From contig ATTB01000004.1 in NCBI GenBank assembly GCA_000419465.1, positions 22,763 through 86,762 of the forward strand: a stretch of 64,000 nucleotides of DNA, given 5' to 3'. The notes beneath the pieces were generated by a model. The model was not told the origin of the DNA. It made no database searches and was given only the letters and a program-made list of their open reading frames with translations. The number at the start of each line of letters is the position of its first letter. Within the stretch, counting starts at the first letter, position 1. Shown here one piece after another: positions 26,947 to 34,634 of this stretch. A program made the position numbers and the translations under genes. Source of the stretch: an alpha proteobacterium SCGC AAA028-C07. GTDB lineage: Bacteria > Pseudomonadota > Alphaproteobacteria > Pelagibacterales > Pelagibacteraceae.

Positions 26947-27703
26947 AAATTTCATCCATAAAGATTAGATAAACAAGATTTCCAATAATTATAAAAGGTC
27001 CAAAAGGTATTTCATTTTTCATCTTTATTTTACCCATTATTAATTTTGGAGCAATTACAATCAGTGCAATAATTGATGCTAAAAATATTATAATAAATAC
27101 CGACTGAAAACCAAACCACAATCCAATTCCACAAAATAATTTTGCATCTCCTAAGCCCATCCCTTCAATATTTTTTAATTTTTTATATAATTTTATAATT
27201 CCCCAAATCATCCCATAACCTATAATTCCCCCAATAATCGATGAGATAAAATCTGAAAATATAAATTTATCTAGTTCTGGTATAAAATTTTTTAAAAAAC
27301 CTGAAATAATAAATATAAAATTTAAGGAATTTGGAATAATAAAATGTTTAAGATCAATAAAAAAAATAATTAAATAAATTGAGAAGATAAAAATAAGTAA
27401 TAACGTTTCAATTGAAAATCCAAACATATAGTAAATACCTAAAAAACTTACGGCTGAAATAATTTCAACAATTAAATATTTAGATGAAATTTTTTTCTTA
27501 CAATAGAAACATTTACCCCTTAGAAAAAGGTAGGAGAATATTGGAATATTAAAAAACCAGGAAATTTTTTTTTTACAATGAGGGCAGTATGAGCGATTTG
27601 TAACAATACTTTGTTCTAAAGGAAGTCTATAGATGCATACATTTGCAAAGCTTCCAAATATCGCTCCTAGTAAAAATAAGAGAATATAAATTTCAAAAAA
27701 CAT
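26921..27703 (-). CDS. pilD: Prepilin peptidase / N-methyltransferase PilD
   Basis: This 260-residue polytopic membrane protease has two Cys pairs in the cytoplasmic loop (C40/C43 and C65/C68), 'FGSFANVCIYRLP' at the N-terminus, and catalytic aspartates D117 ('FIDLKHFIIP') and D186 in 'GMGLGDAKLF'. It removes pilin leaders and methylates the new N-terminus. It is convergent with pilY1 and divergent from the second pilin array. It is the only such peptidase in the window and must process all 18 prepilins here, 11 of which have Ala at -1. Confidence 0.95.
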   Translation of the reverse strand: MFFEIYILLFLLGAIFGSFANVCIYRLPLEQSIVTNRSYCPHCKKKISWFFNIPIFSYLFLRGKCFYCKKKISSKYLIVEIISAVSFLGIYYMFGFSIETLLLIFIFSIYLIIFFIDLKHFIIPNSLNFIFIISGFLKNFIPELDKFIFSDFISSIIGGIIGYGMIWGIIKLYKKLKNIEGMGLGDAKLFCGIGLWFGFQSVFIIIFLASIIALIVIAPKLIMGKIKMKNEIPFGPFIIIGNLVYLIFMDEIFNFLSMTQ

Positions 27704-27770
27704 CAGGTTATTAATTTAAAATTATAAGCAAATAATGTATATTTTATTAGTTTATAATTAAAAAGAACCA

Positions 27771-28286
27771 ATGAAAATAAAGGGTTTTACTCTCATCGAG
27801 CTTCTTGTTGTTGTTGCAATTATTGGAATATTAGCTGCAGTCGGAGTAGTTGCATACAATGACTTTGTAGGAAGCACTAAAGTAAAGAGAGCAACTTATG
27901 ATCATAATCAGGCAATTAGACAGATGAAAACATTGATTTATTCATGCTCAACCGTTGGACATGTTATGCTCACAACTTCACCGGATGGTTCCACTTCTAA
28001 GTTTAATTGCAGTACAAGTTTTGCAGTTTTAAAAGTTCAATTTACTGCTCATTTTTTTTGGAATGGTTTTAGAAATATATGGGGCGATCCAAACAGATGC
28101 TGTGCAGTTGCCGGTGACAGTAGAATGAAAGGATATATGATTGGCTATTCTTGTAATCAAAATCCTGATCTAGGCTTTATGAATTTATGTGATGTAAGCT
28201 CTACATCAATGTATGCCAGTACAAATGTAGGAACTTCTAATGGTGGAAATAACATTATTACAACATATTTTGATATTCCTCGTTAA
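27771..28286 (+). CDS. Type IV major-type pilin 7
   Basis: This 171-residue prepilin has a four-residue leader with Gly at -1, then 'FTLIELLVVVAIIGILAAVGVV'. Its globular part diverges from other members: it has Cys at the helix end ('LIYSCST') and at least five further Cys including 'NRCCAVAG', and no 'KNPY' motif. It is first in the second array, divergent from pilD with 67 bases between. Confidence 0.85.
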   Translation: MKIKGFTLIELLVVVAIIGILAAVGVVAYNDFVGSTKVKRATYDHNQAIRQMKTLIYSCSTVGHVMLTTSPDGSTSKFNCSTSFAVLKVQFTAHFFWNGFRNIWGDPNRCCAVAGDSRMKGYMIGYSCNQNPDLGFMNLCDVSSTSMYASTNVGTSNGGNNIITTYFDIPR

Positions 28287-28324
28287 AAATAAAATTTATA
28301 ATATTTCAAGCAATAAAGTCAGTT

Positions 28325-28795
28325 ATGAAAAATAAAGGTTTTACACTTATAGAACTTTTAGTTGTTGTAGCGATTATTGGAATATTGGCTGCTGTAGCTG
28401 TGGTAAATTTTGGTGGCTTTACTGCAGGGGCTAAAGCAAGTGCTGTTAAAGCAAATCATACATCTGTTGTAAAATTTATAAGTACCAAAATTAATGAGTG
28501 TAATATTATGGGGAGCAAACCAACTAGCCAATTTTATTTAAAAAGCGCTCGTGGAGACAACACCGTCACAGTTGCATGCTCAAAAAATAATGTCAGTTCT
28601 TATGATCTTGTAGGACATTTTGTAAATCATTTTAATGGAACAGGGATTTCTTCAACGCGTGGTACGTCTGATGGAACACAAGTTACAATTAATGAGAATG
28701 GTAATATTTCTTTAACAATAAGAACTGCTTACATAGACCCAAATGACTCCACTAAAAGAATTTTTTTAGAAAATACAATTACTGATGAAAGATAA
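28325..28795 (+). CDS. Type IV major-type pilin 8
   Basis: This 156-residue prepilin has leader MKNKG and 'FTLIELLVVVAIIGILAAVAVVNF'. It has helix-end 'KINECNIMGSKP', partner 'VACSKN', and C-terminal 'TITDER'. These features closely match pilin 1 ('VADERG') and pilin 12 ('TVTDER'), so the three form one subfamily. Its last codons (GATGAAAGATAA) contain the start of pilin 9. Confidence 0.87.
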   Translation: MKNKGFTLIELLVVVAIIGILAAVAVVNFGGFTAGAKASAVKANHTSVVKFISTKINECNIMGSKPTSQFYLKSARGDNTVTVACSKNNVSSYDLVGHFVNHFNGTGISSTRGTSDGTQVTINENGNISLTIRTAYIDPNDSTKRIFLENTITDER

Positions 28796-29324
28796 TAATA
28801 AAGCTTTCACATTATTAGAACTCCTAGTTGTAGTGGCTATTATTGGAATCTTAGCTGCGGTTGGAATGGTTGGTTATAATGGGTATACAACAGCAGCAAA
28901 AAGGAACGCAGTAAAAGCAAATTTTGCTATGACCCTTAAGTATATCAAAAGCGAAATAATGAAATGCGAATTAAATAGTAATAATAAAATTTTAGAAGGT
29001 TTAGTTGATTGCAAGGAAAGAGCTAAAGTAATTGCAGGAAATGCATCTAAAAATGAATTTAGAGAAAATTTTGGTATTAGCTTAGCACAGGCCATAAAGC
29101 TAAAAAATCCATATAAGACAGAAGCAAATGGAATCAGCGTTCAAAACTCATGTGATAGTGATAGCATGGTAGGATATGTATGTGTTTTATATAATAATTA
29201 TGCTGGTTATACGCTTGATAAATATTTAGCGATCGAAGCCTGTTATAAAGTCCCATGCCCGTCGAATGAAGGCTCTACAAGAAATGAAACAAATAAATTA
29301 TTTGCTGAAATAGACTTATTTTAA
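28785..29324 (+). CDS. Type IV major-type pilin 9
   Basis: This 179-residue prepilin has leader MKDNNK (Ala at -1) and 'FTLLELLVVVAIIGILAAVGMVGYNGYT'. It has helix-end 'EIMKCELN', partner Cys, 'KLKNPYKTEANGI' and a C-terminal 'CYKVPC' loop. The start overlaps pilin 8, the same arrangement as pilins 12 and 13. The 'YNGYT' after the helix is shared only with pilin 13. Confidence 0.87.
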   Translation: MKDNNKAFTLLELLVVVAIIGILAAVGMVGYNGYTTAAKRNAVKANFAMTLKYIKSEIMKCELNSNNKILEGLVDCKERAKVIAGNASKNEFRENFGISLAQAIKLKNPYKTEANGISVQNSCDSDSMVGYVCVLYNNYAGYTLDKYLAIEACYKVPCPSNEGSTRNETNKLFAEIDLF

Positions 29325-29347
29325 AAAAAATTTTATTTTTAAATAAT

Positions 29348-29911
29348 ATGAATAAAAAAGCTTTTACCTTAGTGCATATTTTAATAATTTTTGGTTTTAT
29401 TATTATAAGTGTATTGGTTAGTATTTTTGTAATTAAGAATTACTCACTCTCGAAGAAGATATCAAAAACTATCAACCAACATGAAAGCATTTATCGGTTT
29501 ATTGTGGCTTATCAATTTATGTGTAAAACTAGCTCGGCAAACGTTTTAACTTTTAAAACTTGTGCTGGAAATAATAGCGAATGTAAGAAGGGTAGAATTG
29601 TAACGCCAGGAGTAACTAAGATCTCATGTTCTAGCAAATCAGTAAGTGCTGAGAATGTTGCAGATTATTTTGTTATGCATTTTAACGAGAATGGATATGT
29701 AAATTATTATAATAAAAAAAATGCTAAAATTGATGAAAATTTAAAATTTTGCTGTCTTGTTAAAAATTCAAATCCTAAAAAAGGTCAAACTTATATTTAC
29801 GGAGATAATAAAAATAATATAATAAAAATTACAACAAATGTAGGAAGTAAACTTTCAAAGGATGTTTATTTAACTAATACAGTTGATTGGCCTGGTAAAG
29901 ATTTTAAATGA
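29348..29911 (+). CDS. Divergent pilin-like protein lacking Glu5 (pilin 10)
   Basis: This 187-residue protein has a normal leader and cleavage site (MNKKA before FTL) but reads 'FTLVHILIIFGFIIISVLV', so His replaces the near-invariant Glu at +5. The rest of the helix is also unlike the array consensus. The globular part is Lys/Asn-rich but keeps a helix-end Cys ('YQFMCKT') and a 'VADYFVMHFNENGYVN' block like pilins 1, 8 and 12. It overlaps pilin 11. It may be a minor subunit or a decaying copy with an intact frame. Confidence 0.75.
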   Translation: MNKKAFTLVHILIIFGFIIISVLVSIFVIKNYSLSKKISKTINQHESIYRFIVAYQFMCKTSSANVLTFKTCAGNNSECKKGRIVTPGVTKISCSSKSVSAENVADYFVMHFNENGYVNYYNKKNAKIDENLKFCCLVKNSNPKKGQTYIYGDNKNNIIKITTNVGSKLSKDVYLTNTVDWPGKDFK

Positions 29912-30417
29912 AAAATAAAGCCTTCACTCTTATAGAACTTTTGGTTGTTGTAGCTATCATTGGGATTTTAGCAGCCGTTGGCGTTGTTTCATTTAGCGGG
30001 TTTACTGATAGCGCTAAAGTATCAGGAACAAAATACAATTATAACTTAGTTTTAAAGTTTATAAGGACAGAACTTATTAAATGCGATGCTGGATCTTCAA
30101 GAATTTTTAGCAACACTGTTTTATGCTCTTCTTTAAGCCCCGGAACAATAATTCCTGCTGTTCAAGCTAATTTAAATGATCAAGGAGGATTTAGAACCAC
30201 CTATACTTTGAATAATACTCTTGTTAGAAATACAGGATCAAGTAGCTCAGATGCAAATGTTGGAGCTGTTTTTTTAAACGGTGGTTCTTTTGATAATACT
30301 TTTAACCCTGGTTTTTCTCCCGCTTTAACAGGAAATAGTTTTAGAGTAACAGCATGTTTTAAAACGCCCTGCACCGATCAGAATAATCAGTTACAAACAG
30401 TTATTTCTTTACCATGA
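29908..30417 (+). CDS. Type IV major-type pilin 11
   Basis: This 169-residue prepilin has leader MKNK (Ala at -1) and the shared 'FTLIELLVVVAIIGILAAVGVVSF' core. It has helix-end 'ELIKCDAG', a partner Cys, and a C-terminal 'CFKTPC' loop like pilins 2 and 9. It overlaps both neighbours by four bases (ATGA), so it is translationally coupled in the array. Confidence 0.87.
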   Translation: MKNKAFTLIELLVVVAIIGILAAVGVVSFSGFTDSAKVSGTKYNYNLVLKFIRTELIKCDAGSSRIFSNTVLCSSLSPGTIIPAVQANLNDQGGFRTTYTLNNTLVRNTGSSSSDANVGAVFLNGGSFDNTFNPGFSPALTGNSFRVTACFKTPCTDQNNQLQTVISLP

Positions 30418-30917
30418 AAAAAAATAATTCAGCATTTACTTTAATTGAGCTTTTAGTTGTCGTAGCTATAATTGGAATCTTGGCTGCGGTTGGAATTACT
30501 CAGTTTGGTGGATTTACGGAAAGCGCTAAGATTGCAGCTGTTAAAGCAAATGAGAAAACGGCCGCAAGTTATATTAGAAATACACTGATGAAATGTGAAT
30601 TTCAAAGTACAGTGGTTATTGAAACTTATGGTTCCATTGATTGTAAAGCAGTACAACATCATTCAGCAATTTCACCAATGCTTGCAGTTTTTAATAGTTA
30701 TCTACTTCCAAAATTTGGAAAAAACCCCTTTGACAGTTCATTAAATGCAATCGTTGTTTCAGGACAAGGCCAGGTTAATGGAATGCTTTCTTTAGATTAT
30801 GGTCGCCCTGATCAGTGTGATGGTAGAAGATGGTGCTTAAGATTAGTTGCATGGCTATCGAACGGCTATCCAAATGGACGAAATGATACTCAATTTTATT
30901 TTCCAAATTGGAACTAA
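30414..30917 (+). CDS. Type IV major-type pilin 12a (array position 12)
   Basis: This 167-residue prepilin has leader MKKNNS (Ala at -1) and 'FTLIELLVVVAIIGILAAVGITQF'. It has helix-end 'TLMKCEFQ', partner 'SIDCKA', 'GKNPFDSSLNAI' and a Trp/Arg-rich end with two Cys ('QCDGRRWCLRLVAW'). It starts inside the stop of pilin 11, and its stop overlaps the next ATG (TAATG). Confidence 0.86.
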   Translation: MKKNNSAFTLIELLVVVAIIGILAAVGITQFGGFTESAKIAAVKANEKTAASYIRNTLMKCEFQSTVVIETYGSIDCKAVQHHSAISPMLAVFNSYLLPKFGKNPFDSSLNAIVVSGQGQVNGMLSLDYGRPDQCDGRRWCLRLVAWLSNGYPNGRNDTQFYFPNWN

Positions 30918-31402
30918 TGAAAAATAAAAGTGCCTTTACTCTTATAGAGCTTTTAGTTGTTGTAGCAATAATTGGAATTTTGGCTGCGGTTGGGGTTGTT
31001 TCATTCGGTGGATTTACTCAGAGTGCAAAAATTAATGTCGTAAAATCTAATCATAATTCAATCATTAAATATTTAAATACTGAGATTAAAAGATGTCAGA
31101 TTCAAAGTAGCATCCAACTCAAATCCATGGGAAATAGCCAAAATATAAATGTTATCCCTTGCTCTAAATCAACGACAGATACAGCTACTTTTTTTAGAGC
31201 TGTTCAGGATCATTTAAATAACGAGGGCTTTAAAAATCCTTACAAAAATTCAGAAGTAGCCTTTTTTTCATCAGGTGGTAATAGCCTTGGTAGGACAGTT
31301 GGCATTTCATATTCCGGAAACTTAATTACGGTAAATTCCTCTTATAATAACTCAAGTGGAAACTTAGAAATCATTACATCAACAGTTACTGATGAAAGAT
31401 AA
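30917..31402 (+). CDS. Type IV major-type pilin 12 (TVTDER type)
   Basis: ATG at 30917 overlaps the previous stop and is preferred to the track TTG at 30908. The 161-residue product has leader MKNKS (Ala at -1) and the common core. It shares with pilins 1 and 8 the helix-end 'EIKRCQIQ', 'PCSKST', 'NEGFKNPYKNSEVAFFSSGG' and the C-terminal 'TVTDER'. The high similarity to pilin 1 across the globular domain indicates duplication between arrays. Confidence 0.87.
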   Translation: MKNKSAFTLIELLVVVAIIGILAAVGVVSFGGFTQSAKINVVKSNHNSIIKYLNTEIKRCQIQSSIQLKSMGNSQNINVIPCSKSTTDTATFFRAVQDHLNNEGFKNPYKNSEVAFFSSGGNSLGRTVGISYSGNLITVNSSYNNSSGNLEIITSTVTDER

Positions 31403-31925
31403 AGCTAAAGCGTTTACTCTTATAGAACTTTTAGTTGTTGTAGCTATTATTGGAATATTAGCTGCAGTTGGAGTTGTTGCTTATAATGGGTATACGGAAT
31501 CAGCTAAAAAAAAAGTTACTATAGCTAATCACTCAATAATTTATAGAACTATGCTTAATGAAATTAAAAAATGTGAAATTAATGGCTCAGGAGGATTATT
31601 AAACTTAAATGGAACAAATTTACTTCAATGTTCAGATATTTTGTCATCAACTAATAATTATGGAAAAGTAACAACTGCGATGAGCACATACTTTAGATCT
31701 GCAATTAAAAATTCCTATAACTCCAAAATTCCATCAACTTTTTATGGAAGATATCAAGGCTCATGCGTTGCAAGCGGTAGTCAACCGTCTACTTGGGAAG
31801 GTTTAAATGAACAAGGAGTTCATCATGTTGCAATGGGATGGGAAAGTAATAGAATAATACTTTACATTGATTCATGCATTGAGGCTTCCGGCTCAGCTGA
31901 AACTAAAATATACTATGTGAAATGA
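31392..31925 (+). CDS. Type IV major-type pilin 13 (last of array)
   Basis: This 177-residue prepilin has leader MKDKAK (Ala at -1) and 'FTLIELLVVVAIIGILAAVGVVAYNGYT'. It has helix-end 'EIKKCEING', partner 'LLQCSD' and three more Cys. It overlaps the previous gene in the same way that pilin 9 overlaps pilin 8, and shares the MKD start and 'YNGYT'. The pair looks like a duplicated two-gene unit. Its own stop overlaps a short ORF (ATGA). Confidence 0.87.
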   Translation: MKDKAKAFTLIELLVVVAIIGILAAVGVVAYNGYTESAKKKVTIANHSIIYRTMLNEIKKCEINGSGGLLNLNGTNLLQCSDILSSTNNYGKVTTAMSTYFRSAIKNSYNSKIPSTFYGRYQGSCVASGSQPSTWEGLNEQGVHHVAMGWESNRIILYIDSCIEASGSAETKIYYVK

Positions 31926-32038
31926 CAAAAATTCAATTTTTTACTCCTGACTTTGAAGCTGTGTATGAGAAGGGTGTTTTGTTTGTTAAATATTGTTACT
32001 ACGGACTAATTCAAATTGTCAGCACTATTAATTTTTAA
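31922..32038 (+). CDS. Putative 38-residue ORF after the pilin array
   Basis: ATG at 31922 overlaps the stop of the last pilin (ATGA) and opens 38 codons beginning 'MTKIQFFTPDFEAVYEKG', ending TAA at 32036-32038. It is below the track cutoff. The ATGA coupling matches the rest of the array, but the peptide has no recognised motif and no pilin signal. It may be a real small protein or a fortuitous frame. Confidence 0.3.
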   Translation: MTKIQFFTPDFEAVYEKGVLFVKYCYYGLIQIVSTINF

Positions 32039-32088
32039 TTATTAAAAATTATACTTGAAAATATTTAGTCCATTCCTATTTATTTTAT

Positions 32089-32499
32089 ATGGTTTCAGAT
32101 AAAAATGAATATTCAGGGTGGGCTGGGGTTAAGAAATTAGCCAAGGAACTAGATTATAGTTGGTTTGATGTTTGCGAGATCATATGGAAAACTAAATATC
32201 ATAAACAACCATCACTAAAAGAATTACTATTATTTTCAGTCATTAGAAAAAATTTAATTCAAATTGAAAAAAACAAGCAAGTCGTAGACCTTTCTGGAAA
32301 TCCGGTTGCTCGAAAAGAAGGCGAGGAAGATATTCATTACGCTATTCGAACAGATTTAGATTATTTTAAACAATATTACGATATCAAGAAAAAATGGAGC
32401 AAGGATCCTAATTTCTACAAATCTTTAAGACAAAAATATAAACTTTTATACAAAAGATTTGCGAAAGAGATCAATAGTAATGCGGTTATAATAGGTTGA
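32089..32499 (+). CDS. Hypothetical protein
   Basis: This 136-residue soluble protein is rich in Lys, Tyr and Trp. The start has 'GWAGVKKLAKELDYSWFDVCEIIWK' and the second half 'DYFKQYYDIKKKWSKDPNFYKSLRQKYK'. No signal sequence, membrane segment or known domain was seen. It is first in a group of three unrecognised genes between the pilus locus and rmuC, which have the look of an accessory insertion. Confidence 0.6.
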   Translation: MVSDKNEYSGWAGVKKLAKELDYSWFDVCEIIWKTKYHKQPSLKELLLFSVIRKNLIQIEKNKQVVDLSGNPVARKEGEEDIHYAIRTDLDYFKQYYDIKKKWSKDPNFYKSLRQKYKLLYKRFAKEINSNAVIIG

Positions 32500-32504
32500 T
32501 TGCA

Positions 32505-32516
32505 CAGATCGATCTG
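32505..32516. repeat. Perfect 12-base palindrome CAGATCGATCTG
   Basis: CAGATCGATCTG reads the same on both strands. It is GC-richer than its surroundings and lies in the 81-base gap between two unknown genes, about 65 bases before the next ATG. It could be a dimeric regulator site. Nothing else supports that. Confidence 0.3.
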
Positions 32517-32580
32517 GGCCAGTGAAAAATTTTTTTTTCTTTGTTATTTTATTCAAATAAAAAATAAAAAAGGAGAAAAA

Positions 32581-33153
32581 ATGTTAAAAGAAAAAGTTAA
32601 TGGCACCTCTTTCAAAAGAGTTAATGCAAATAGAGAGAATGCTAAAAAAAGTACAGGACCTAAAACTGCAAGTGGCAAATTTAGATCTTGTCGTAATGCA
32701 TTAAAACACGGCCTTGATTCTAGAAAACATCTAATTATTGGCGAAGATGTTAAAGAATTTCAGGAAATGAAAGAATCTTACATTAAAATGTTAGAGCCTT
32801 CTAATATTCTTGAAGTTGAAGAATGCATGCAGATTATTGCAATGAGTTGGAAGATTAGAAGATTTTCTGTTGTTGAAACAGGTCTTTATAATCAAGACAT
32901 GATGCAACAATTAAAAAATAGTACCAATGAGATTTCTGCAATTTTACTAAAACGACCTGATTTCGAAAGTATTGCAAAGGAGCTTGATCAAGTTCCAGAA
33001 CTGCAAGGTCTTGCATTTAGAAGGGATTGTAAGGAAGAAAATGCAAATATTAAACTGAATACGATGTATGTCAGATTAATAATTACTCGAAATAAATTTC
33101 TTGAGAATTATTTTGCAAGAAAAAATTGGAATAACAATAAAAAAATACATTAA
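32581..33153 (+). CDS. Protein with STGPKT...NALKHGL motif, unknown function
   Basis: The track ORF starts at 32500, but ATG at 32581 is preceded by AAAAAGGAGAAAAA, a strong ribosome site, and gives 190 residues. The N-terminus carries 'NRENAKKSTGPKTASGK' followed by 'NALKHGLDSRKHL'. This motif recurs in many uncharacterised bacterial proteins, often near mobile DNA. The rest is helical and charged. Function unknown; the basic N-terminus could bind nucleic acid. Confidence 0.65.
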   Translation: MLKEKVNGTSFKRVNANRENAKKSTGPKTASGKFRSCRNALKHGLDSRKHLIIGEDVKEFQEMKESYIKMLEPSNILEVEECMQIIAMSWKIRRFSVVETGLYNQDMMQQLKNSTNEISAILLKRPDFESIAKELDQVPELQGLAFRRDCKEENANIKLNTMYVRLIITRNKFLENYFARKNWNNNKKIH

Positions 33154-33162
33154 GGAGGATTT

Positions 33163-33627
33163 GTGAAAAAATTATATTTTAGTGAAAGAGAAAAAAGACT
33201 TTCTAGTTCATTCTCTAAAAAGAATGACTATTACAAAGACTGTTATTTAGGCGAAACGAAGCCAATATTAGATCGTAAAATCAAAGACTTAGAAAAAAAG
33301 ATGATTGATGATTGTAAGGTTCAATTAAAAGCTTCAAAAAATAAAACAGAACAAGAATGGCTTAAAAACTTCATTATTACCTTTGAAGAACCTAATCATG
33401 TTGTTGAAAAGGAAATGGTTCCTGAAGTTAATAAAGTAGTTGAAGAAAAATTTGTTAAAAAGGTTGAAGTGAAGAAAAAAGAACCTTTTGTCTTTAAAAC
33501 AGAGCGTCCTAGGATTAATACCAGTCGATATGTGTATTGGTGTAATCCTTATGAACCGATTAACAGAGGTAAACTTGGAAGTACGCAGAGTTGGAGAAAA
33601 GAGAAAAAATTTCCAGTTTATTATTGA
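33163..33627 (+). CDS. Hypothetical Lys-rich protein
   Basis: The GTG start at 33163 follows AAGGAGG at a good spacing, the strongest Shine-Dalgarno site in the region. The 154-residue product has a charged helical first half, a Val/Lys/Glu-rich middle ('VVEEKFVKKVEVKKKEP') and a Tyr/Trp/Arg-rich end ('TSRYVYWCNPYEPINRGK'). It lies nine bases after the STGPKT gene, so the two are probably one operon. No family recognised. Confidence 0.6.
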   Translation: MKKLYFSEREKRLSSSFSKKNDYYKDCYLGETKPILDRKIKDLEKKMIDDCKVQLKASKNKTEQEWLKNFIITFEEPNHVVEKEMVPEVNKVVEEKFVKKVEVKKKEPFVFKTERPRINTSRYVYWCNPYEPINRGKLGSTQSWRKEKKFPVYY

Positions 33628-33740
33628 GGAAATTTAAGAATCACATTAGAGTGATACTTACTAATAAGGCGAACTTTGTAATGGGAAGCTGCATTTAGTG
33701 AGTGTCCTCTGTCTCTCTTTATCATTTTCCCTTAATTTTT
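33628..33740 (+). ncRNA. Candidate structured RNA or long 5' UTR before rmuC
   Basis: This 113-base gap is clearly less AT-rich than other gaps here. It contains ATCAC...GTGAT (33640-33655 region) and the run 'gggaagctgcatttagtgag' followed by pyrimidine-rich sequence ending TTTTCCC, which could pair with GGGAA. I could not match it to a known RNA family (it lacks the SRP and TPP cores). It may be an rmuC leader or a small RNA. Confidence 0.25.
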
Positions 33741-34634
33741 ATGACTGAAATAGTAATTATTATTACCTGTGCCGTTGTTGTTGCATTTATTGCTTATAAT
33801 TTTTTTAAAGGCAAAAGTGGTGGTGACAATAATTTATTAAGTTCACAGCTTGCAGATTTAATTGTTAGGTTTTCTAAAGTTGAGGAGGCGACAAAGAATA
33901 TTTCAAGTACACAAGCTTCAATTGATAATACCTTTAAAAGTTTTGAAGGGATGTTGAATGATAGGCAAGAGCGAGGTGCTTTTTCTGAGACGGAACTTGA
34001 AAAATTATTAAAAGATAGACTTCCTTCACAGTATTTAAAATTTCAACACACTTTAAGTAATAACAAGCGAGTGGATTGCTTAATTGATTTAGGTGAAAAT
34101 TCGCAAAAGATTGGAATCGATTCAAAGTTTGTTTTGGATAATTATAAATATCTTCGCTCCGCTAAAACTGATGAAGAGATTAAGAAATATAAGAAATTAT
34201 TCGAAGATGATGTTGTTAATAACATTAAGAAGATCTCAAGCGATTACATAATTAGTGGCGAAACCACACCTCATGCCATTATGTTCATAAGATCAGAGGC
34301 AGTTTACCGTGAGATTAGTGAAAGTAATTTAATAAGTAAGGGCTTAGAGAAAAATGTTCTTATTGTTTCTCCAAGTTTACTTTGGGGATTACTAAATACT
34401 CTTCGCATGTTTTTAAAAGATTCTGAGATGAGTAAAAAAGCCCAAGTCGTTATTAAAGAAATTGGAATTATAGGCAAAGATATTGGTCGTTTAGCAGAGA
34501 GAGTCGCCGATGTTGAGAATAGATTTAATCAAGTATCACAACAGTTTAGAGGCATTAAAGTTTCTGCAGATAAAATTCAAAGCAGAGCTGAAAAGATTCA
34601 GGAATTAGAATCTAAGGATGAGATTACTAAATGA
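33741..34634 (+). CDS. rmuC: RmuC-family DNA recombination protein
   Basis: ATG at 33741 gives 297 residues; the track's GTG at 33702 is less likely. After one N-terminal membrane helix and a coiled coil, the RmuC nuclease-like core includes 'VDCLIDLGENSQKIGIDSKF' and 'YIISGETTPHAIMFIRSEAVY'. The family limits inversions and rearrangements between short repeats. It is shorter than E. coli RmuC because its coiled-coil region is reduced. It overlaps sbcB by four bases (ATGA). Confidence 0.85.
   Translation: MTEIVIIITCAVVVAFIAYNFFKGKSGGDNNLLSSQLADLIVRFSKVEEATKNISSTQASIDNTFKSFEGMLNDRQERGAFSETELEKLLKDRLPSQYLKFQHTLSNNKRVDCLIDLGENSQKIGIDSKFVLDNYKYLRSAKTDEEIKKYKKLFEDDVVNNIKKISSDYIISGETTPHAIMFIRSEAVYREISESNLISKGLEKNVLIVSPSLLWGLLNTLRMFLKDSEMSKKAQVVIKEIGIIGKDIGRLAERVADVENRFNQVSQQFRGIKVSADKIQSRAEKIQELESKDEITK

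Noticed and set aside
16120-31925. Repeated pilin 5' sequences as silent recombination cassettes for antigenic variation
   Set aside because: Every copy has its own start, leader and stop, and the shared core differs at many synonymous sites, so recent gene conversion is not supported.
33628-33740. SRP RNA or 6S RNA in this gap
   Set aside because: GGGAAGC resembles part of the SRP loop, but the preceding GGTCAGG and closing stem are absent. No convincing 6S bubble was seen.
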